A stretch of DNA of 33,305 nt from a virus. The stretch is taken from IMG/VR virus record IMGVR_UViG_3300044939_000168, positions 1 through 33,305 of that record, one strand, 5' to 3'. A program made the position numbers and the translations under genes. The notes below the pieces were generated by a model. It was not told the origin of the DNA. It ran no database searches and saw nothing but the letters and a program-made list of their open reading frames with translations. Shown in pieces: positions 28,745 through 33,305 of this stretch (its first letter is position 1; each line of letters opens with the position of its first letter).

Positions 28745-28963
28745 ATGAGTATATTTAATTTTTTTAAACCAAAAAAAAGAGGGTTTGTATATACAAAAGC
28801 AGTGGGAGTCGGATTAATTAATAAAGGAGAAGAAATAGAGGGATATTTTGAAGTTGAAATATTAGACGAAGCCAACGATATGTATAAAATCAAGTTTGTG
28901 GATTTGCCTATTTATGAAAAACAATGGGTTAAAAAAAACTTAGTAAAAATTATTAAAAGTTAA
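28745..28963 (+). CDS. Unknown small protein, 72 aa
   Basis: Not recognised. Starts 'MSIFNFFKPKKRGFVYTKAV', then beta-rich 'GLINKGEEIEGYFEVEILDE' and 'YKIKFVDLPIYEKQWVKKNL', which looks like a small SH3-like barrel. ATG 28745 is preferred over the upstream 28697, which would overlap the transglycosylase. Confidence 0.55.
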   Translation: MSIFNFFKPKKRGFVYTKAVGVGLINKGEEIEGYFEVEILDEANDMYKIKFVDLPIYEKQWVKKNLVKIIKS

Positions 28964-28967
28964 AAAA
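28952..28967 (+). repeat. Junction repeat, copy 2
   Basis: Second exact copy of ATTAAAAGTTAAAAAA, spanning the stop codon of the 72-aa gene and ending 4 nt before ATG 28972. Confidence 0.6.
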
Positions 28968-28971
28968 TACA

Positions 28972-29148
28972 ATGAAAAATCCAACTCTAAATCAACAGGA
29001 AATTAAAGTAAATTATATTAGCGTTGAAGTTGAGACTTATTGTGAATGCCCATTGTGTAAGACTATACATACAAGAAAAGTTGTTAATTATTTACCTACT
29101 TTTTATTTTTCTGAAAAAACATTGAAAAAATTAAAAGTTAAAAAATAA
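28972..29148 (+). CDS. Zinc-binding miniprotein, 58 aa
   Basis: 'MKNPTLNQQEIKVNYISVEV' then 'YCECPLCKTIHTRKVVNYLP'. CxCPxC plus a histidine may bind one metal. It ends in a lysine tail encoded by the third junction repeat. Short, supported by spacing to its neighbours. Confidence 0.55.
   Translation: MKNPTLNQQEIKVNYISVEVETYCECPLCKTIHTRKVVNYLPTFYFSEKTLKKLKVKK
29130..29145 (+). repeat. Junction repeat, copy 3
   Basis: Third exact copy of ATTAAAAGTTAAAAAA; here it is read as coding sequence, ending 5 nt before ATG 29151. Confidence 0.6.
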
Positions 29149-29150
29149 CT

Positions 29151-29648
29151 ATGAGAATAATAAAATTTAGAATTTGGGATGGAAAAAATATGCATTACCC
29201 AGAAACTGATTATTGTTATCTTCTTCAATGGACAAAAAATCGTAATTTTTATATTGGCACTTGGTCATTGTGGAAAAAGTGTTGTAATTATGAAAAAAAA
29301 ATAGGAGAAGAATTTGACAAAAAACCATTTATTTTAATGCAATACACTGGTCTAAAAGACGAAAAAAGAAAAGATATTTATGAAAATGATATTATACGAT
29401 TAAGTGATGAAAAAATTGGTATTGTTTCTTACTCAGATTGCTATCTTGCTGTTTTGTTTTATTTATACGATTGTAAAAAAACTATTTCTCGTTTTAAAAA
29501 TAAAAGAATAAAATATGAATATTTTCCTAACGGGAGTTGTTATTATTCTGAAATAAGAAATTTAAAAATTAAAGTTATTGGAAATATTTTTGAAAATAAA
29601 AAATTAGCAAAAAAATTCAATTTAATAGTTGATCCAATAAAACTATGA
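29151..29648 (+). CDS. YopX-family protein, 165 aa
   Basis: The start 'MRIIKFRIWDGKNMHYPETD', the central 'FILMQYTGLKDEKRKDIYEN' and 'DIIRLSDEKIGIVSYSD', and the end 'IKVIGNIFENKKL' are the signature blocks of the YopX family, found widely in phages and prophages of low-GC Gram-positive and other bacteria. Its function is not established. It overlaps the next gene by 4 bp. Confidence 0.82.
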   Translation: MRIIKFRIWDGKNMHYPETDYCYLLQWTKNRNFYIGTWSLWKKCCNYEKKIGEEFDKKPFILMQYTGLKDEKRKDIYENDIIRLSDEKIGIVSYSDCYLAVLFYLYDCKKTISRFKNKRIKYEYFPNGSCYYSEIRNLKIKVIGNIFENKKLAKKFNLIVDPIKL

Positions 29649-29878
29649 AAATAGACGAACAAATCATAAGACATTACACTTTAAAGGAAGGCGACTATCA
29701 TATAATAATGACACTATTTGATACCGATATGATTGAAATAAAAACCTATAAAGGTGATAAAACATTTACCTTTGCTAATATTTACGATCACGGAACATTA
29801 GAAAAATGGGATAAGGTTTTATCTTTAATGAAAAAAGCTGTTAAGATAGCAAGAGAGAAATTAGAAGGTAAAAAATAA
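29645..29878 (+). CDS. Unknown protein, 77 aa
   Basis: Not recognised. Beta-rich start 'IIRHYTLKEGDYHIIMTLFD', then 'DTDMIEIKTYKGDKTFTFAN' and a C-terminal helix 'WDKVLSLMKKAVKIAREKLE'. An ATGA overlap with the YopX gene supports it. Confidence 0.58.
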   Translation: MKIDEQIIRHYTLKEGDYHIIMTLFDTDMIEIKTYKGDKTFTFANIYDHGTLEKWDKVLSLMKKAVKIAREKLEGKK

Positions 29879-29879
29879 T

Positions 29880-30101
29880 ATGAAAAATAACAATTTACCA
29901 TTACAAGCAACTAAAGAAGAATTAAAAAAACAAGAATATAAATGTTGGTGTAGTGGTTGCAAAAACAGGGCTTGGCTTATTGATTGGGTAGGTTGTCGCT
30001 GGTGTTTTAAGCATTGGTATTATCATTGGCGATGGGGCGGTGGTGAAGTAAGTATAAAAAGTTTTCTTTTCTATTTGAAAAATACAAAATTAAATCTATG
30101 A
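29880..30101 (+). CDS. Tryptophan-rich zinc-binding miniprotein, 73 aa
   Basis: 'CWCSGCKNRAWLIDWVGCRW' and 'CFKHWYYHWRWGGGEV' hold several cysteines and histidines with many tryptophans, probably a small metal-bound knuckle. Role unknown. Starts 1 bp after the previous stop and overlaps the next start by 4 bp. Confidence 0.55.
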   Translation: MKNNNLPLQATKEELKKQEYKCWCSGCKNRAWLIDWVGCRWCFKHWYYHWRWGGGEVSIKSFLFYLKNTKLNL

Positions 30102-30379
30102 AAAACATACTAATAGATTTTGACCCTAAAAAATTTAAGAAAACAAAAGAACAAAAAAGATTGGAAAAGCTGTTTGAATATAAAGAAAAAAAGTTCATAT
30201 TAAATAAAAAAGAAATAATTTGCCTTGCTTCAGCGGTTAAAGACGCCTATCCATTTGTTATACCTGGAGATTTTTGTAAATACGGATTTGTAAAATGTGG
30301 TCAATGTAGGGGTTGTATTAGATACAAGAATATAAAAAAAGCCTATGAAATTGCTGAAAAGTTTTTGGAAAAAATATAA
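30098..30379 (+). CDS. Cysteine-rich protein, 93 aa
   Basis: A basic N-terminus ('LIDFDPKKFKKTKEQKRLEK'), a helix with 'IICLASAVKDAYPFVIPGDF', then 'CKYGFVKCGQCRGCIRYKNI' with four cysteines that could bind zinc, and a final helix. Not recognised further. Confidence 0.58.
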   Translation: MKNILIDFDPKKFKKTKEQKRLEKLFEYKEKKFILNKKEIICLASAVKDAYPFVIPGDFCKYGFVKCGQCRGCIRYKNIKKAYEIAEKFLEKI

Positions 30380-30380
30380 T

Positions 30381-30584
30381 ATGAAAAGAATTTTTAGGGT
30401 AAAAGATAAGTATAAAGGTTTTTTGGAGGTTTATCGCTTACAACATAACAATTTGCGAAAAAATGATTTGATTTGGATTCATTGGCAAGATTATACTGGC
30501 AAAAATGAAAATGGAATAACGATCACCAAAGAAGAGGCGAAGTATTTAATAGAAGGATTGAAATTGGTGTTAAAAACATTTTAG
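30381..30584 (+). CDS. Unknown small protein, 67 aa
   Basis: Not recognised. 'MKRIFRVKDKYKGFLEVYRL', 'NLRKNDLIWIHWQDYTGKNE' and the helix 'ITKEEAKYLIEGLKLVLKTF'. ATG 30381 directly follows the previous stop; the longer version from 30345 would overlap it. Confidence 0.55.
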   Translation: MKRIFRVKDKYKGFLEVYRLQHNNLRKNDLIWIHWQDYTGKNENGITITKEEAKYLIEGLKLVLKTF

Positions 30585-30661
30585 AAGTTAGAAAAATAAT
30601 ATTGAAATTGGTGGAGAATATACGGCAAAACGAATAATAGAAATTTTTAATGGATATAAAA

Positions 30662-30829
30662 ATGAAAAAATCATATAAATTAGTAAGCGATTGTTGTAAA
30701 GCAGAATTAACAATCATCTGTAAAGATGAAGACCCTTATAGCGAATGGTGGAATTGTTATTATGTATGTAAAAAATGTGGTAAATATTGCAATTCAATAC
30801 AAGTTAAGGTGAAAAATGAACAATCTTAA
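30662..30829 (+). CDS. Zinc-ribbon miniprotein, 55 aa
   Basis: 'SDCCKAELTIICKDEDPYSE' and 'YYVCKKCGKYCNSIQVKVKN' form two cysteine pairs of a zinc ribbon. Its 3' end contains AAGGTG, the ribosome site of the next gene, which it overlaps by 14 bp. The short stretch 30585-30661 before it holds no gene. Confidence 0.6.
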   Translation: MKKSYKLVSDCCKAELTIICKDEDPYSEWWNCYYVCKKCGKYCNSIQVKVKNEQS

Positions 30830-31091
30830 TCTATTTTTACTTTTAAGATTTGCCGACCTAACAACTACTTATATTGGTGTCAAAAAAGGCTTAACAGAAC
30901 TTAATCCCACTCAAGATTTTTTCATTCAAAAAAGCCTGTTGTTTTTCTTATCTATCAATACGATTGTTAGTCTTGCGATCTACTTTGTCTTCAAAAAACT
31001 ATACAAGTATAGAATAATCAGATTAACTTTAACGCTTTTTAACATATTAAACTTTATTGTTGTTGTTATAAATTTAATGGTGATAATATGA
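30816..31091 (+). CDS. DUF5658-like membrane protein, 91 aa
   Basis: 'RFADLTTTYIGVKKGLTELN' with the D-x-x-T-T-Y and E-L-N-P pattern of the DUF5658 family, followed by two to three hydrophobic helices ('LLFFLSINTIVSLAIYFVF', 'FNILNFIVVVINLMVII'). Integral membrane protein, function unknown. Confidence 0.62.
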   Translation: MNNLNLFLLLRFADLTTTYIGVKKGLTELNPTQDFFIQKSLLFFLSINTIVSLAIYFVFKKLYKYRIIRLTLTLFNILNFIVVVINLMVII

Positions 31092-31273
31092 GTAAACCAA
31101 TTTTCAAAACAACTAATGAATCGTTTGCTCCAAAATCTCATTCGGAAATAAAGAATAGATTTATTAATAAAAATGAGATTAAAGAAGAAGATTTTCTAAT
31201 TTACTACGTAATAGGATTAATTTGCTATATGATAGGATTAATTTTTATTTTAATTTTATTTTTATTAAAATAA
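31088..31273 (+). CDS. Small tail-anchored membrane protein, 61 aa
   Basis: A polar, lysine-rich N-terminal 38 residues and a C-terminal hydrophobic helix 'YYVIGLICYMIGLIFILILF'. A 4-bp overlap with the preceding gene supports it. Could belong to lysis or superinfection exclusion; unknown. Confidence 0.55.
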   Translation: MSKPIFKTTNESFAPKSHSEIKNRFINKNEIKEEDFLIYYVIGLICYMIGLIFILILFLLK

Positions 31274-31288
31274 AGGAGGTGAGAAATA

Positions 31289-31450
31289 ATGATAAATAAA
31301 ATCTTGGCTTGGACAATTTTGGTATTGACGATATTTATTTTAATTTATATGTTAACAACACCATTCTCTAATACTTTTCTTTTTAAATTGTTTTACTTTT
31401 TATCAGTAATATATATTACAGTAAAATATATTGAGGGTTTAAAAAAATGA
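31289..31450 (+). CDS. Small two-pass membrane protein, 53 aa
   Basis: 'MINKILAWTILVLTIFILIY' and 'LFKLFYFLSVIYITVKYIEG' are two hydrophobic helices. The ribosome site AAAGGAGGTGAG is the best in the early region, and its end overlaps the next gene (ATGA). Holin-like size; a candidate partner of the transglycosylase, by inference only. Confidence 0.6.
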   Translation: MINKILAWTILVLTIFILIYMLTTPFSNTFLFKLFYFLSVIYITVKYIEGLKK

Positions 31451-31881
31451 AAAGTAATCTTAAGCAAAAAACAAAACAGTTTTTAGAGGAAAAAGGAGCG
31501 ATTGTTGGAAATGTTGAGTTTTTCAACAAATACTCCCGTCGCTCCCTTGACCTTTTTAATCTTTTTGACCAAATAGCAATATGGAATCGTTCGGTAGTTG
31601 GTATTCAAACTACATCACAAGAACATTTAAAAGACCACCACCAAAAAATGATAAATAATAAAACTCTTTTTTCTTGGCTTGATACAGACCAACCAGCCTT
31701 TCTTATTACTTGGAAAAAGAAAAAAATAAAACGAGGTGGTAAGAAGTTTATATGGATACCGCAGATAAGAGAATATTATCTTATGGATTATCAGGAGGCA
31801 AAAGCCGAAGAAAGAGAATTTAGTAAAATTAAAAGTGAAAAGATGTCGGTTATTGTTTGGTCCGATTTTGTTCTTGATTAA
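31447..31881 (+). CDS. PD-(D/E)XK-type nuclease-like protein, 144 aa
   Basis: 'SRRSLDLFNLFDQIAIWNRS' followed by 'VVGIQTTSQEHLKDHHQKMI' matches the compact 'D-L-F-x-x-x-D ... (V)GIQxT' core seen in phage Holliday-junction or restriction-like nucleases, with the Q-x-T variant of the E-x-K motif. The C-terminal half is basic and aromatic. It is likely to cut DNA during recombination or degradation of host DNA. Family level only. Confidence 0.6.
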   Translation: MKSNLKQKTKQFLEEKGAIVGNVEFFNKYSRRSLDLFNLFDQIAIWNRSVVGIQTTSQEHLKDHHQKMINNKTLFSWLDTDQPAFLITWKKKKIKRGGKKFIWIPQIREYYLMDYQEAKAEEREFSKIKSEKMSVIVWSDFVLD

Positions 31882-31887
31882 AAAACT

Positions 31888-32541
31888 ATGTCAGATAAAT
31901 TTTCTAACAGAAAAGATGGTTTTTATATTATTAATAATCACGCTTACCCGTCAGTCACTACGATTCTTAAAGTAGTTTCAAAACCCGCTTTAATTGAATG
32001 GGCGGCTCTTGAAGGTTGGAGAATAGGAAAAAAAGCAAAAAATGAAAAAGAGTTATTAGAGTTATTTAGAAAAATATCAGATAATGCCAAATCAAGAGGA
32101 AGTGATTCGCATCAATTTATTGAGAATTATTTTAAACTAAAAAGTCCCCTTCCCCCTCCATCGGTTAACCCATACGTGGTTGGGTTTAAGAAGTTTATTA
32201 ACGAGAATAAAGTTGAAGCAATCCATTCCGAGACGCAAATTTACTCACCAAAACATGGTTATGCTGGGACTCTTGACCTTCACGCAAGGGTAAATGGTGT
32301 TGAATATATTATTGATTTTAAGACAAATAAGTATGGGAGAATTTATCGCGATGTTGAGATGCAACTTAATGCTTATACGAATGCCGTGTATGAGTTGGGA
32401 TTAACCAAAACAATTCTTCCTACTATGTGCGTTGCTCTTAGCCCATCCGGATACAAGGTAAAGATATGGAAAGAAAACGATATAAAAAAGTTTCTAAATA
32501 TATTTGAAGTGTGGAAATGGATTAATAACTACCAATGGTAG
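31888..32541 (+). CDS. PD-(D/E)XK exonuclease (RecB/Cas4-like), 217 aa
   Basis: Motifs in order: 'GSDSHQFIENYF' (histidine of motif I region), 'HSETQIYSPKHGYAGTLDLH' (with catalytic Asp in G-T-L-D) and 'EYIIDFKTNKYGRIYRDVEM' (D-F-K-T, catalytic Asp/Lys), followed by 'QLNAYTNAVYELG' (the Q-x-x-x-Y motif). This is the RecB-family nuclease layout without a helicase. It ends the early operon. A role in recombination or in processing of concatemers is likely. Confidence 0.78.
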   Translation: MSDKFSNRKDGFYIINNHAYPSVTTILKVVSKPALIEWAALEGWRIGKKAKNEKELLELFRKISDNAKSRGSDSHQFIENYFKLKSPLPPPSVNPYVVGFKKFINENKVEAIHSETQIYSPKHGYAGTLDLHARVNGVEYIIDFKTNKYGRIYRDVEMQLNAYTNAVYELGLTKTILPTMCVALSPSGYKVKIWKENDIKKFLNIFEVWKWINNYQW

Positions 32542-32543
32542 TT
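32527..32543. terminator. Palindrome at the end of the early operon
   Basis: AACTACCA-A-TGGTAGTT, 8-bp arms around one base, covering the stop codon of the nuclease gene. The minus-strand genes converge on this point 35 bp later. The loop is too tight for a normal terminator; it might be a protein site. The gap 32544-32576 holds nothing else. Confidence 0.3.
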
Positions 32544-32576
32544 TATATGATAATAAGAATAGTGGCTTGGTGGTTG

Positions 32577-32753
32577 TTATAGTTTTTCAACTAATCCCAT
32601 CACAAACCTTATTGCACCAATCTTTTTAGCGATAAGTGATTTGTCTGCTCCAAGTCCTTTTTCTAAGTGTCTCCAATGAGCAATCTCTCCTTTTAAGATA
32701 AGAACCGCTCTTTCCTTATCGCTAAGTTTTTTCTCTGGCTTCTTTTTTTCCAT
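32577..32753 (-). CDS. Unknown helical protein, 58 aa
   Basis: Not recognised. Charged helices 'MEKKKPEKKLSDKERAVLIL' and 'GEIAHWRHLEKGLGADKSLI', ending 'AIRFVMGLVEKL'. ATG 32753 is used; a longer frame from 32795 would overlap the upstream gene. Confidence 0.55.
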   Translation of the reverse strand: MEKKKPEKKLSDKERAVLILKGEIAHWRHLEKGLGADKSLIAKKIGAIRFVMGLVEKL

Positions 32754-32767
32754 ATTTAGCAAATAAC

Positions 32768-32959
32768 TTATAACAACAAGCCCGCCCTTCTCCATTCATA
32801 AGTATTACCATCTTGAAGAGTATATTTTTCATTTGTCTTTATCTTAAAACAATTATCACAGATATAGAACTCCGATGGCAACAAAACTTTTGTTTCACCG
32901 TAATAAATATATTTCCGATATTTTGTTTCTTGTTTTTTACAGATAAAGCAAGTAGTCAT
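32768..32959 (-). CDS. Zinc-binding protein, 63 aa
   Basis: 'MTTCFICKKQETKYRKYIYY' and 'SEFYICDNCFKIKTNEKYTL' give two CxxC knuckles about 30 residues apart. A 4-bp overlap with the upstream gene supports it. Confidence 0.62.
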   Translation of the reverse strand: MTTCFICKKQETKYRKYIYYGETKVLLPSEFYICDNCFKIKTNEKYTLQDGNTYEWRRAGLLL

Positions 32960-33162
32960 ATTTGTTTTTTTAACCTATATTGTTTATCTCTATTATACTT
33001 TATTTTTTTTAAACAATCCCAACAATATCTACTTCTTCCGTGTCTTAATGCCACTTTACACTTAACGCAAAACAATTCCTGTTCTTTTTGACAATCTCGG
33101 CATATATTTTTTTCGTTTATTTTTAATACTCTCCCGCAGGATTTACAGATAGGTAATTCCAT
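32956..33162 (-). CDS. Multi-knuckle zinc-binding protein, 68 aa
   Basis: Four CxxC pairs in 50 residues: 'CKSCGR', 'CRDCQK', 'CVKCKV' and 'CWDCLKK', then a basic tail 'IKYNRDKQYRLKKQI'. It resembles the zinc-hook beginnings of HNH-type or ribosome-derived knuckle proteins, but no catalytic part follows. It lies directly after the tail fibre end (33169). Confidence 0.65.
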   Translation of the reverse strand: MELPICKSCGRVLKINEKNICRDCQKEQELFCVKCKVALRHGRSRYCWDCLKKIKYNRDKQYRLKKQI

Positions 33163-33168
33163 ATCATT

Positions 33169-33305
33169 TTACATCAACTTACCTTTTTCCAAAATATATA
33201 CTTTATGCCCTAAAAAATCAGCGTGTCCTTGAGCGCTCATCTGAGCTACTATAAATTCCGTCTGTTTGTCTAATCCACTTGATTGATAAATTGTTTTTCC
33301 TTCAG
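33169..33305 (-). CDS. C-terminal end of the tail fibre-like protein (joins 868..1)
   Basis: Frame entering from the right edge, codons for 'TEGKTIYQSSGLDKQTEFIV' and 'AQMSAQGHADFLGHKVYILE', ending 'KGKLM' and TAA (33171-33169). Base 1 together with bases 33305-33304 forms the codon ACT, so it is in phase with 1..868. It is not an independent gene. Confidence 0.75.
   Translation of the reverse strand, partial: EGKTIYQSSGLDKQTEFIVAQMSAQGHADFLGHKVYILEKGKLM

Noticed and set aside
1-33305. Recoded stop codons, as in some uncultured phages
   Set aside because: TAA, TAG and TGA all end convincing genes (for example TGA at 902, TAG at 7088, TAA at 33169), and no large gene is interrupted by one of them.
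1-33305. An archaeal host, suggested by leaderless starts combined with GGTG ribosome sites and a possible B116-like gene
   Set aside because: The promoters are clear bacterial -35/-10 pairs with 17-nt spacing, and a peptidoglycan-cutting enzyme is encoded.
1-33305. tRNA genes and an integrase or attachment site
   Set aside because: No cloverleaf or recombinase motif could be recognised by eye; a tRNAscan run would settle the tRNA question.

Overview
The window is best read as one complete, circular (or circularly permuted) genome of a small tailed phage of podovirus type, 33,305 bp and AT-rich. The reading frame that runs off the left end on the minus strand continues in frame, without a stop, into the frame that enters from the right end (1..868 joined to 33305..33169, exactly 335 codons), so the two ends appear to be one junction. 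The host cannot be named. Consensus sigma-70 type promoters (TTGACA-N17-TATAAT class), Shine-Dalgarno sites of the AAAGGAGGTGA type and a lytic transglycosylase point to a bacterium with peptidoglycan. Many transcripts look leaderless, so the host must translate such mRNAs. TAA, TAG and TGA all serve as stops. I see no integrase, repressor pair, tRNA, CRISPR array or DNA polymerase, so a lytic phage that borrows the host replisome is likely.

Layout. (1) 11982..1 (minus, across the junction to 33169): packaging and virion genes in the order large terminase, portal, small zinc-binding and helical proteins, scaffold, SU10/DUF5309-type major capsid protein, a C2H2 zinc-finger protein, head-tail adaptor, nozzle-like tail protein, receptor-binding tail protein. 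(2) 12012..12880 (plus): a divergent glycosyltransferase and a small helical protein, followed by about 640 bp without a convincing gene that looks like structured RNA and ends in a terminator. (3) 17353..13523 (minus): an accessory block with a GCS/GS-fold amidoligase next to a class II glutamine amidotransferase plus small unknown proteins, a likely peptide- or amine-conjugating system. (4) 23580..17514 (minus): two large probable ejected proteins, one of 1440 aa. (5) 23702..32541 (plus): early genes, namely a possible anti-CRISPR ring-nuclease relative, small proteins, a DUF5659 protein, a lambda-O-like replication initiator with iterons and an AT-rich tract inside its gene, DnaB-type helicase, SSB-like protein, a lytic transglycosylase, a YopX-family protein, many zinc-ribbon miniproteins, small membrane proteins and two PD-(D/E)XK-type nucleases. 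(6) 33162..32577 (minus): three small genes, two of them zinc-binding.

How it fits together. The initiator would open the origin inside its own gene and load the phage DnaB-type helicase, with the SSB-like protein covering single strands. Late genes on the other strand are read from a family of promoters whose -10 box lies exactly 7 or 8 nt before the start codon. Capsid mRNA carries unusual RNA structure at both ends: a 9-bp hairpin in a long leader, and an H-type pseudoknot plus terminator after the stop. The most novel parts are the leaderless promoter set, the amidoligase/amidotransferase block, the structured RNA at 12900-13023, the intragenic origin, the tandem nuclease-like domains of the terminase and the capsid 3' pseudoknot.
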